From: Erythrobasidium yunnanense
Taxonomy: Eukaryota; Basidiomycota; Cystobasidiomycetes; Erythrobasidiales; Erythrobasidiaceae
DNA length: 64,000 bases
NCBI GenBank assembly: GCA_001600175.1
Contig: BCJC01000009.1
Span: 186,001-250,000, forward strand
Reading direction: 5' to 3'
Positions 32,615 to 43,900 of this stretch are shown in pieces. The first letter of the stretch is position 1. Each line of letters opens with the position of its first letter. The translations under genes were made by a program, and so were the position numbers. The notes under the pieces are model-generated. The model worked only from the letters and a program-made list of their open reading frames with translations. It was not told where the DNA came from and did no database searches.

Positions 32615-34836
32615 ATGGGCAAGCTCAAATCCAAGAAGAGCGCCAACAAAGCTGAACAGAAAGCCCAGAAGAAAGCCAAAGCGACTGCAAAAGCTGAGAA
32701 ACGCGAAGTCAAAGCGAGTGCAGGAAAGACAAAGAAGGGCAAAGGCAAAGCATCTGCAGATGACATAGACGAGGAAGACCTTATCAAGACTCTCGAAGAG
32801 TACAGACAGAAGTGGGAGGATGGTCAGTCACGTACCGACTTGCAAGATATCGAAGCCTGACGAAATGCAATCTCGACAGACCACAAAATCTCCGAAGAAA
32901 CTGCAGATATACCCAGCCGGCGAGCTAATGCTACACTTACTGCTTCTCCTGTCAATATAAACGAGCTCTTCCTTTATGGCGGCGAATACTTTGATGGCAC
33001 AAGCTGCTATTTCTACCCGGAGCTCTATCGATACGTTATAGACAAGCAAGAATGGCGGAAGCTGACTTCCCCTACGCAACCATCTCCTCGAAGTGCACAT
33101 CAAATAGTAGCTTCGCCGGCCGGAGGAGGGAAACTCTGGCTCTTCGGCGGCGAGTGCGTAATTTCGTTGGTATCCTCTTCGCATTGTGCTGAGTCTGTCC
33201 TTTAGATACGCATCCCTGAATCAAACATCATTCCATCACTATCGCGACCTTTGGGCCTTCGATATCGCTACGCGAAGCTGGGAGAGATACGATACCAAAC
33301 TCAAGCCTTCAGCCCGGAGTGGTCATCGAATGGCCCTGTGGAAGCACTATATCATCCTCTTCGGCGGCTTCCACGATGTTGGTGTGCGAACGAATTACCT
33401 TTCCGATCTATGGCTTTGGGACACTATGGAGTATCGGTGGCACGAGGTAGTCATTCGGGATACAGATAGAAAGCCGAGCGCAAGGAGTGGATTCTCTTTT
33501 CTGCCATGCGCCGAAGGTGTGATTCTGCATGGCGGGTACTGCAAAGAATACCAAGGAAAGCAAGTAAAAGGCGTGGCTTTGGAAGATACTTGGCTGCTCA
33601 GGATGGACACAGATACAAGCAAGCTGAAGTGGGAGCGGCGGAAGAAGACGGGCTACCCTCCGAGCGCCAGATCAGGAGTGCAGATGACACATTGGGCGGC
33701 GAAAGGCATGGGCGTATGCTTTGGCGGAGTCTTCGACAATTACGAAGCGGAGGAGGAGGATTTGGTGTCGACCTTCTATAACGACATGTTCGGTTACCAG
33801 ACAGCTGGCAACGGACGATGGATCAGTCTGATGCTGAAACGGCCGAAGAAGAAAGGTGGTGCCAAGAAGGCGAAACGGAAACAAGTGGCTGCGGTCACCA
33901 GAGAAAGCGATGATGAGCAGGAGAACGGTGAAGCTGGCAGCGAAGGCGAAGAAGGCCATGATCCAGCCAACGAAAATGAGCGGAAGGGCCAGGAAGCTCC
34001 CGCTGAGGCGGCGTCAGCGATAGAGCCAGAAGCAGACGAAGATGATCCAGAGGATCCGATCAAAACCATACCGAGAGCAAGGTATAACGCAATGCTGGCC
34101 GTGCAGAAGAATTCGCTATATATCTACGGAGGTATCCTGGAATCGCAGAATCGCGAGTTCACGTTGGACGACTTCTACTCTCTTGTAAGTCGCCGAAATT
34201 AGTACGCGGCAGAGCGAGATTAATGACGTATATTGCCAGCAACTGGACAAGCTTGACAAGTTCGTCTGCCACAAAGAGTGCAACATTGCCGAGCTGGAGT
34301 GGAAGGAGTCGGACAGCGAGGATGACAGTGATTCCGACAGCGGTAGCGAGAGCGGAAGTGGCAGCGATAGCGAAGATGTCGAGGAGAAAGGCGATCAGCA
34401 TCCTCCCGACAACACAAGGCACCGGACTGAAGAGGAGGAAGCTGCAGATACCGAGGCACTTGAAGCTGCCGCAGCAGAGGCTGAAGCTACCGAGCTGCGC
34501 AAGCAGGCTACAGCTTTCATGGGTGTCGCCAAGGCCACAGACCGATCTCCAGAGGATCTGCTATCCACCCCACTGCCTGGTGAGACTCTTAAAACCTTCT
34601 ATGACCGTACTCGCGAGTACTGGACCGTCAAAGCCCACGAACATTCCGACAACCGAGGAAAGAGTCTTCGCAGAGATGGCTTCCAGCTCGCAGAGGAGAA
34701 GTACGAGACTTATAAGCCTATCTTGGAGGAGATCGAGAAGATCCAGGCTGAAGCTGGGCTTGAAGACGATGATGCGGTAGCGGGTGGCCAGGCTAAGGCT
34801 TCGGGCCTGGGCGTAGAATCGCGGAACCGGCGGTGA
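32615..34836 (+). CDS. Kelch-repeat protein, KLHDC4 / Kel-type
   Basis: The start ATG at 32615 gives a Lys/Ala-rich basic head (MGKLKSKKSANKAEQKAQKK), the typical N-terminus of the KLHDC4 family. After an intron at about 32822-32880 come at least five Kelch blades: NELFLYGGEYFDG, GKLWLFGGEY, YIILFGGFHDVGV, GVILHGGYCKEYQGK, GVCFGGVFDNY and a last blade SLYIYGGILE near 34120. A long acidic insert with poly-Glu/Asp lies between blades 5 and 6. The C-terminal part contains the conserved LPGETLKTFYDRTREYWTVK motif and ends at 34836. The molecular role of KLHDC4 in fungi is not established; ribosome biogenesis has been suggested. Three introns. Confidence 0.85.
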
Positions 34837-34958
34837 TGTAAGTATACCCTTCGTTTCATACATCTTTGTAGTCGTTAGAAGCCGTTGCTGTCCATCCAGT
34901 CTTTAACTCGGCTGCATTTACCAATTTAGCAAAAATATCGGGAGAGAAAGAAGATGGC

Positions 34959-35586
34959 TCACTCAAAGCCATCATCGCTGATAGCAGATTCTTGCGTTGT
35001 GACTAGTAAATTGACATCCTCGCTATAGTCCTGCCGCAGACGATGTATCTCTAGCTCCGCTGCCCTAGCTCGAGAAGTCAGGAGCGCGACAGGAAAGAAC
35101 GGCTCGTAGTCGAATTCTTCTTGGGGTAATGGGAGATCCGGCCTGGTCTTTGCTACTTGCGCGATGTTCAGAGGCGGATCAACAAGAACGAGGCCGCTAA
35201 GTGGATGCGATGAAACGTATTTCTCGCTTATTAGCGTGTCGAGGGAGCTAGAGAATAGGAGAGGAGGAAAAGGGGATTGTGATTGCCGTATCTGAGCTGC
35301 CAGTTCGCTTTCAAGCTCGTCCAGCGTCGCGAGATTTGGATCAAGCTCGAGAGCCTGACATGCGTAGCCATGTCCGTTCGCATTCTCGATCCAAGGCTTC
35401 CATATACTGTTGCAGAAAATTAGATGCTGATAATGGTCTATTCACGTAATCCGCGACTGACGAGCTGTTGCACCGCGACCATCTTTGCGAGGTCAGGAAG
35501 ACCACAGGCAAAGCTAGTTCTCGAGAGGCAGTCGAAGCGTGATATGTCATTGTTGATGCACAGCGTCTTGCGAGCAGGCGTTGCAT
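34959..35586 (-). CDS. Degenerate alpha/beta-hydrolase-like protein
   Basis: ATG 35586 opens MQRLLARRCASTMTYHASTA, a basic, Ser-rich head that fits a mitochondrial presequence. A short intron with a GTCAGT donor (about 35402-35456) joins QRWSRCNS to SIWKPWIENANGHGYACQAL. Later comes SSHPLSGLVLVDPPLNIAQV, the strand that follows the nucleophile elbow in alpha/beta-hydrolases. The elbow itself reads LLFSSSLDTLIS with no G-x-S-x-G, so catalysis is doubtful. The stop is at 34959. About 190 residues, short for the fold. It starts only 31 bases after the stop of NTA1 on the same strand and is convergent with the Kelch gene. The family call is by pattern only. Confidence 0.5.
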
Positions 35587-35617
35587 GGTTCGATAAGTAA
35601 GAGCACAACAAGCGATG

Positions 35618-36554
35618 TCACGAGATCTGGATAGTTGTCCTGACTAGTCTCGTCTCTGCTTTACCAGCATACGCCAGCACAGCTGGACGATTCGCCAGAC
35701 GCATAACGCAGCTACTGCCTGTGAATGTAGTTTCCCTCTCTGTGCCGATCCGATTACAAGCCAGAAATATGGCGTCTTTGCCTATGAGAGGTTTCATTCG
35801 AGTCGCCCAGTAAGATAGAGTGTCTGATACATCAGACCATGCATCGTCCGAGCCGTCTAAGCCTTCACTTGGCGGCTCGGAAGCAAGCCAATTCATCGCG
35901 CATAGGACGAGCTTGACATTGTTCGATGCGCAAAAGCTGGCATATTCGAACTTGTCGAAGGCAGCTACGAAGTCTTGAGGGTTCTGGTATGTTTTTCAGC
36001 TGCTCAGTATTCAACATCACGACCGATTGGCTCACGAGGTCCATGCAAATCGAAGGGCTGGAGACAATACTTCCGCGGCCATCAGGCAGAGTAAGTGAGA
36101 AAGTAGTGAAGCCCGAGCCTGCAGCGGCCCAGGTCTTGTCGGTGTCGTATAGAAAGTGTTTCCGGTAGATCAACTGTCTTTTCATGGTCAGATGAGTTGA
36201 CGAGTCCTTAGCATTCAGGCTCACACTTAGCTGTCCAGTCCAGCTGACGACAGCTAGCGAATTGAAGCGCTGTCCCGTCTCACGACACCTTTCTGGAAAG
36301 CCTAACGCGACGTGGCTCTTCAGGCGGGTTGCTGTAGACTTCGCCCAGGCTATGGATGATCCAGTCTCATCTTCAAGGAAAGGATCGACTTCATCTCCGA
36401 CGAACATGTAGCCTGTAAAGGCCATCTCGGGGAGTAGCAGGATATCGACATCGCCGGGTCTTAGGTCTGCCAGCATGCCATCGACCGTGCGGACATTGCG
36501 TTCGCGGTGTTGGAAGATAGGATCATATTGGACAAGAGCAATCTTCAGGTCCAT
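35618..36554 (-). CDS. NTA1: Protein N-terminal amidase (nitrilase family)
   Basis: Nta1 deamidates N-terminal Asn and Gln, feeding proteins into the Arg/N-degron pathway. ATG 36554 gives MDLKIALVQYDPIFQHRERN. The nitrilase triad is visible: Glu in LLPEMAFTGYMF, Lys in LIYRKHFLYDTDKTW and Cys in SICMDL. The DKTWAAAG and GFTTFSL segments are typical of fungal Nta1. One intron at about 35985-36032 follows SICMDL and continues NPQDFVAAFDKFEYASFCA. The C-terminal exon keeps DAIFLACNRIGTERETTFTG and stops at 35618. Length about 295 residues, somewhat shorter than the yeast protein. Confidence 0.9.
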
Positions 36555-36711
36555 GCAGAAGCAGGAATCCGCATGAAGTCAGAAGCCATGCGAAAAGCTG
36601 ATCTGAAGAACGTCTAAAGAGCATGAAAGTGAATGTGATGTGAATTATATGCGATGTATGCTAATAAAGGGGCGGTACAACAATGCTGGAGGGTCAGAAG
36701 AGCTAGCTGGC

Positions 36712-37468
36712 CTAATTGGCCTGAACCTGACGGTGTCGCTTGCCCAATCGGAGCGGTGCAGCCGTTGTAGTAGCAATTGGATCTACAGCAATAGGGAACG
36801 GCGCGGCGGTGGCATTCATCATAGCCACTCCGCCGGCTGGTCCACCGCTTACAATTGTCTGTACAGATTGCGCTTAGCGTTGTCCTCTCCGATTCAGATT
36901 AATCATACTTACGGTTGTCGAGGCTACGGAGAAGCCAGTACCTTGTGGATTGGCGGTGTCTGATTCGGAGACGTTGAAGAAACCGCCTTGCGAGAACTGC
37001 GAGAGAAGAAGTATGAGCGACACCCTGACTGACGTATCCCGGGTCACCCACAATGTTGGAGCTGTTGTTAATGTCCACCATCAAGACGATATAGCCATGT
37101 GCGACTGGAAGAGAGATGTTTTCCATCGAGAATTCCGTAACATTGGAAAAGATGTTGAGGGCAAGGGGAGTAGGGTAGTTAGGAAGAAGTGACTGGTTGT
37201 AGGCACTGTAATATAAGAGTTTAGTTGATTTCCAGTCCCCCTAACTTGTCCATACTAACTTGACGATAAGTAGCGAGATGTTCTGAGGATCCTGCTCTCT
37301 GGGTGCATTCCATCTGATCGTCTCGTTCTGGCTGTACATCCAGGTGGATCCAGAGATAGGGTTAGTGAATACTAGCGGAGCCGATTCATTGGTCGCTGGC
37401 GAGACTACAGGCAGTTGAGCGTAGGCAGTAGAAGCCAAGAGGGCAGCGGCGATGGTGGTTCTGAGCAT
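36712..37468 (-). CDS. Secreted Kre9/Knh1-type wall protein
   Basis: ATG 37468 opens MLRTTIAAALLASTAYAQLP, a clear signal peptide with cleavage after AYA. The mature part begins with the Ser/Thr membrane-anchored N-terminal domain found in Kre9/Knh1 and many fungal wall proteins: FTNPISGSTWMYSQNETIRW, then ISLLIVK, NIFSNVTEFSM, ISLPVAHGYIVLMVDINNSS and GDPGY. Several N-glycosylation sequons occur. Three introns join four exons (donors near 37256, 37044 and 36912). The C-terminus (TTTAAPLRLGKRHRQVQAN) has neither the usual long Ser-rich stalk nor a hydrophobic GPI signal, so it looks soluble or wall-trapped. About 175 residues. Confidence 0.75.
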
Positions 37469-38031
37469 GTTGTGTAGGTGTACGTGTCTGTGTAGTGTAG
37501 TGTTCTCGCAAGAGTGTGGATATTTGACTGTTCTGCTGGTGTGGATTGCTGAATGGGATGCAAAAGAAAGAGAACAGAAGCGTGCTCAAATAGCTACCAC
37601 CAGCTCAACGAGAGCGAATAAGAAAATCTCGTTATGGAAGCTGCTGTCATTTTGCTTCGGCCTGACCAGGCCAGAAGTCGTGATGGCTTCCGGAGTAGGA
37701 AGGTCGGAGTCTGATTGTCGCAGAAGTTAGCTAGACATGCTCATATATGGACATTGCAATGCAAGGCGATATGTGCATAGCGGTGAGCCAGTGCGAAAGT
37801 CTTGCAAGTTTGAGGTTTCAAGTCGATGGAAGAGCAACCAGCGTGCTGAGTCTGGGATGCTTGAAGCCCATTGGCAAGGCAAGATAGTATGCTTGTGTCA
37901 GATGTGTGAATGTATGTACAGATAGCTTTTGCGCTTCGAGCGTGCAATCTGCTTTCGAGCTGAGTGCGTCTGGACGCCTTGAAGGGTAGGCGTGAGACAA
38001 CAACAGGTACGTATGATTATATGTAACTCAA
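37469..38031. promoter_or_regulatory. Intergenic region of 563 bases
   Basis: This is the upstream region of the secreted wall protein and the 3' region of AFI1, both on the minus strand. A GT-rich run (gtgtaggtgtacgtgtctgt) lies directly before the start at 37469-37500, so the leader is C/A-rich on the sense strand. No gene was seen. Confidence 0.35.
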
Positions 38032-40827
38032 TCAGGCACTTGTCGGAATGCTAGCCGGTTCCCTCGAGTCCCAGCTCGATCCATTCGTATTAGCTGATGC
38101 TTGTCTCCTGTGAGAACCGCGAGCTTCCGCTCTCTCCCTGTTCAGGCGCGTATATGCCAGTCGATGGAAAGCATTGAGGTTCGAGAGGAACTTGGCACCA
38201 GTAGGATGAGCGCTAAGCGTGTTGAGGAAGACGATCGTGCTCTCCCGCGCTAGTGCAGAAGGGTGGAACAGGCCAAATGCGAGTGGAAGCAGTCCTCCTA
38301 GATGTGAAGGCAAGAGAGCCAGAAGCTGCAAGCAAAGAAAGGTTAATATACACTTTACCTGAGTTGACATGTTCGCTGAACATACCTCGATGACCTGCTC
38401 GTCTGTCTGTATGCAGTCGCGCAGCTTCCAGTAGATAGCCTCCACTTCCTCTACAGACAGTTTCTTCCCGAATCTAAGCCTTGAGACCTGATGCTGCAGA
38501 TCGAAACCCTTTATACTTCTGCCCTCATTCTGCTGGCTCGCCGTCCATTGCTCTTTGTAAACATCATACGATCTGGTCCGCCGCCAGCCTTCGATGCGCC
38601 CAGCATTTGCTGCCAGTTCGCGCTTGATCTCGTCTGTCGAGAGACCTGGGAAGACTAGACCAGAGCCTAGACGACCGGAACTGTTATAGATTTGCGAAGG
38701 ATGGTCTATACTGGATACCCCATACGTCTCTTCTTCCCAGCGTGATGCAAGGCGGACAAAGCGCCGCGTGTAGTCGATAAACCTGCCTCGTATGACCGCT
38801 TCGCCATAGTGCGACTGTATCGCGAGCGAGATCTACCAAGTCCATGTTAGCAGATGTAGATCTAAACTGCATACCCTTAAAGGCCTACCTCATCCATGAA
38901 TGTGTTCTCACTGGAATCCAGCCGGCCTTCTATCCTGACCTTTCCATGTGAAATATCGGAATGCAGCTGCGAGCCGGTATCTCCATTCTGCGAGCTAGAC
39001 AAGCTCTGTATCCCTTGTCCATACTGTCCAAACGGCATTGTACCAGAAATAGCAGAAGCCGGCTCCGGACTCTGACTCTGTCGCTCTAGCGTTTCTTGCT
39101 GAGTCGAGGACGAGGACACAGAAACTGAGGAAGCATTGCTTGACGTAGGGAAACTCGATTGAAGTGTGTTGCCTTGCTGTATATCTTTCGATATCGTAAT
39201 TCTGCCAGACTCGATATTGCACAGTACATCCCATGTATTGGTCAGATCTTCGAATCGAGGATTCGAGACTCCAGCGATGTAGCCTTTCACCTCGAGAACG
39301 TTGTCGAGATTGGTAAGATTGGAATATGGAAATGCTCTCTCCTTGATCGTAGAGCCGAAGAAGAGCCCACAGCCGGAACCAAGAGCGCATGCTGAAAGGA
39401 CGAAGTTCGAAACGTGGCCGGCTGGCGACCCTGCGCCTCCTAGGAAGAGGACTCGCTTGTATGTAAGGAGGGCGTTGTATAGCACAATAATAGGCGGCGT
39501 GAGAGAGCCGTTCGTGTGTAGATGAGGGTGAAGAGGCCCAATGGTGCCGGTAAAATTTGAGAAGGTCTGGATGAGGGTGATGAGAGAGTACTACAATAGA
39601 GGATTAGCTGATTTACATTGCAAAGATTGCAGAGATCGCTTACATCGCCAACTTCCGATGCGAAAGTACCTAGAGGGATGCGGATAGGGAGTGTAAGGCT
39701 ATTGTAAGAGACTGAGGCTTCATAGAAGTGAGTATCACGCAGACTTCTGCTTCTGGCTGTAACTGTCGAAGTAGCGCTTCCTTGCCTTTGCATTCCGAGA
39801 GCAGTAAAGGTGTTGCCATTTTGCGACATGGTTGAAGCGATACTATGCGCCGACGTGTCCGATGCTACTCGTGTACGCGGGGCGAAGTTTGCGCCGGATG
39901 GTATGTTAAGGTGTAGCTTGCTCTTCGTTTCGCCAGCTAGGGCATCGTCCTGCTGCGACGTATTCTCATCGCCATTCGCATGTGTAGACGCAGTCGGAGT
40001 CGCTGATCGTCTAGTAATGAGACTATTCGCGTCGTCGGAAGTCGCTGAAAGAGGCGTATCTTCTGGAAAGGCAAACTTCTCTTCAAACAGATCTTTGCGC
40101 TCGCTTTGGCGGAGGATCAGACGCTCGTTGATAGAAAGCTTGGGTGCTGATGCCAGATCAATGGCATTGATGCTATCGTATAGGCGCTTCAAAACGGTGG
40201 GTGTGGGCTCGTTGAAGTAGTCTTCCAGCGCTAGGAGTAGCACCGGCTGTGAACAGAGCAGAGCTTAGCCTGAGTTGTAGTGTATAGGTTTGTCTACCCA
40301 CCTTGAAAATCTGAATATAGGGCAAGGGACTACATACTGCCAACGCTTTGACAAGTGCGCCTCTGTGGTACAATTGATATGTCAGTCGCAAGGCCACAAG
40401 GGCTCCACTCTTCACTTCACCCACCTCTTGTATGCTGCGCCATGCTTTGTGCGAACCAGGCTCATCACATGCAGTAGCTCTTGCTTAGGGGTTGCACTTG
40501 AGCCGGCCGTGCTCGTCGATTCCTCCTGAGAGTAGTCGCCGTTCTTCGCAACATCATTGAACGTAGCTGTTGTTGTGGCCTTCGTCTGATTCAGATAGAA
40601 GACGGTCCAATCCTCTGTCCGGAGGTGTGCACCGTCAGGCAGCATAAGTTCGGCCAGCAGACTGGGGGTGACTTTCCATGTCAGACTCTTATTTCCGCAT
40701 TCTAAAACCTGTATATGCAAGCTCACTGGCCATCGCAGCCTGTAGGGACCGGATACTCATGTCGCAGAACCGAGCCCTCGTCGATGTCGAACTCGGCCAG
40801 CAGGATGTAGTGACAGAGGGGCATGGC
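38032..40827 (-). CDS. AFI1: Afi1-like polarity protein (Afi1 + SPA/DENN-type domains)
   Basis: Afi1 docks the small GTPase Arf3 and helps to fix the polarity axis in yeast. ATG 40827 gives MPLCHYILLAEFDIDEGSVL followed by RHEYP, then LLAELMLPDGAHLRTEDWTV: the Afi1 N-terminal docking domain, which is the upstream DENN-type module. Exons continue with a Ser/Thr-rich insert (about 39750-40000) and then the SPA domain: YKRVLFLGGAGSPAGHVSNF, IKERAFPYSNL, VKGYIAGVSNPRFE and WDVLCNIESGRI. The end of the protein is a helical region and a Ser-rich tail stopping at 38032. About ten introns. It is divergent from separase with only 135 bases between the starts. Confidence 0.88.
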
Positions 40828-40962
40828 ATAGGCATCAATAGGTTATAGCATTCTTGATGGTTTCTTGTCATTCAAGACTTTCTTTTGCGACTTTTGAGTA
40901 TCTTCAAGTCCGAGAATGGCCAAGGCCTTGTCTCGTCCTGACTGACTACAAATGCTCCAAGA

Positions 40963-43900
40963 ATGCCAGCGCCAGCAGCTCCTCGCAAGAAAGGAACCCT
41001 GACACAGCAAACAGCGACGACAACAACGAGTAGCAGAAGCAGAACGAAAGCTGCCAGTAACGATGAAGCTGAGCTTACTCGCAAGCTGGAGCGCGTAACT
41101 TTGGGCGAAAACAGTACGGTCGCAGCGAAGAATGCAGTACCGTCAACATCCAGAACAACAGCGAGAGCTTCTGCGAACAAGCAGCCTGTCCCAGCTGCTC
41201 CTGCGACACCGCAGCAGCAAATCGCAGCCGCGTCTGCCAAAGTAAACAACATTCTCAAGTCATTTGGCGGAGCGCGTCAAGGGGCTTCCAACAGCTTGAA
41301 GGCACTGTATAGTGATGCCAGTAGTGCGCTGGACGTACTGCGAAAGCATAAAGAGCATGTCGAGCCCAAGAAGCGTATGGAGATTGAGAAAGCAGCCTTG
41401 GTGCTGGTCGGACATTGCCTTGATCACGGTCTGGTAGGCTATAGACGCAAGTGTTTCCAAAGATAGTGTACTGACAAATGACTGCCAGAACGAAGCCGCT
41501 CTCGAACAGCTTAAAGCGACAAAGTCGGCTCTCTCCGGCCTATATACTATCTCCCCAGGGCAAGACGAGAGCAAGCTATGCGATCAATTGCAAGACTTAT
41601 CTCTAAAGGCCGTCAAAACACCGAGCCAGCAAGCCAAAGTTTCAGCCGCCTTGCGGAATGTTCATGACGCTGTCGACCTCTTCAAGCTACCTCTACCTTT
41701 CTCGAGCGAAGAAGTCAGTCTCGGAGAGGTCGAGCTACAAGATGTCGTATCTACGTTGGCGATCCTTGGTCATCATGTCATCTCGTACATCCTCAAGCTC
41801 CGCTTCGCAAATGCAACGGAAAGCCGCGAGCGCATCACCATACTAGCAAACATCCTGCATACTTCGAATCTAGGAGCGCATCCTTTGGCTGTTTCAAGAG
41901 GCGCTAGGCAAGCTGGAGCAGAAGACCTGAAGAAGACCGACTCAACGCTCTCAGCTGTCGATACTATGTTGATCAAGGCATTATCGGAGGAAGAGATAGT
42001 CAGCAATGGCGACATATACGGCGTACTCCGTCTGAGATGCTACGCGATCGAGTGTCTTCTGGAAAACAAAAGCTACTTCGCCAAGAGTCAGCAGCAAGCC
42101 GACAATGGTCCCGATAAAGCTGTACAGCTCCTTCTGTCGCAGATACATCGAGCTACTACTCAGTATTGCAAGAGTGCGACACAAGATCTAGGTATCAGCG
42201 AAGCAGACCTCGCAAGCAAGATCAGCCAACCCATCGTCTCTGTTCTCGGTGCTATGCAAACTACGATCGGCAAAGAAAGCTTGCAGAAGTGTCCTCTCTA
42301 CTCTGAGGTCTTCGATCTGGTTTCCAAGATAGCTGCGAAAGGCTCTAATGATGCGCTGTCGGGCGCTGTCAGCGGAATGCTAGCTGGGCCAGAGCGGACC
42401 GGGGAATCGGAAGAGATAGCACTTTCGCCCGAGGACTTGCGCAGCAGGGTGCTCGATGCATGCGCCCAAGCTGTTGCGCAGACGGCTAAGCTGGACAAGT
42501 GGATAAAAAGCGGTAAGCAGCCCTGTTCTTCCCGTTGCTCATCGCTAAGATCATTGGACAGATTTCCAGCCAACTACGTATAGTATCCAGGGTGTACAAG
42601 CTGCCGTAACGCAACTGTGTGCCCTGCTGAACAAGCATATCACCGAAGACTGTCCATCCGAGCTAGTCAGCAAGATAGGTAATACTCTGGAGCGTGCGCA
42701 GTTCTACCCGATTCGCGCTCTGCGGGCATCTTCTCCGCACATGTCGCAAGCTACAGCGGAGGATTTCACCACTCTAGCAGCGAAAACTCTCGAGGCAGCA
42801 GAAGCGGCGCCCTGGCTTTCGAAAGATCTCAACTTGGCTTCTGTCGACGCTCTCCTACTCCTTGCTCGACGAGCGTTCAAGCTTGATGACGTCTCCTCGT
42901 ATCGACCGGCTTTCCTGTTCATATCGCGTGCTGCAGCCTTGTCAGCAAGCGTTTCCGACGAGAAAACAGGCGAGGCATACAAATGCACAAGCTCGGCTGC
43001 ATACCGCATAGGCAGCATGCTCTACGATGGCGATAAAGCTGCCAATGCCATACCCTTCCTGCAACTGGCTTGCGAGACTTCGAGCACAGGCTTGGAGAAG
43101 GCGGTTCCGGATAGTCATACGAGAGACTTATTACATGCATCTCCTCAGCGATATGAGCTGCTTGGCTTGGCGCATGCTAGCATTAAGGAGAAGACCGAAG
43201 CGCTTACAGCATATCAGCTTGCGATCGAAGCAGGCGTCCGAAATAACATTGCCGCCCATTCAAGATTGGCAGACGATACAAGTCTGTTCAAGGTCATATC
43301 AAGATACACCAGAATGGCCGTATTGGACATGTTCATCAAGCCGGAGGATAGCGCGTTACATACTGCGATGTCGAAGCGGGGCTTTGTATTAGGTGATGAA
43401 GAACAAGGAGCACTTCTCAAATTGCAGATCAAGGCATTGGACAGTTTCAAGAGCAAACAGGAAGCGGTGGATGCTATCACTGTCTGGCTTGACCAAGCCA
43501 AAGAGGCTTATGAAAGAGCCGGAAACGCTGTGCAGGTGTCTAGGTGCGTAATGATATGCCTACAGCCTTCCGTCAGCTTGATGCTAACACGAGAAACAGG
43601 TTGCTATTGCAGCAGATGGAACTGTCTGTGATAGTCACGGGCTCTTTGGATCCGACTCAGCTGGCTGCGCATGCCGACCTGATAGTGCAGTCTATCAAAC
43701 AGGCCACATGTACCAATCAAGCTTCAACCCATCTTGCGAATGAATCCCAAGCCCTCTCACAGATCTTCGTAGCGTTCGATGCAGTTAGGCGAAACGACCC
43801 GACTGCAAGTCGCATTGTAGCCGCGCAAGCGAAAGAAGCGATGGCTCTACTACGGAGCATCGTACAAGCCCCATCATCTCAAGTAGTAAATGCCGCAACA

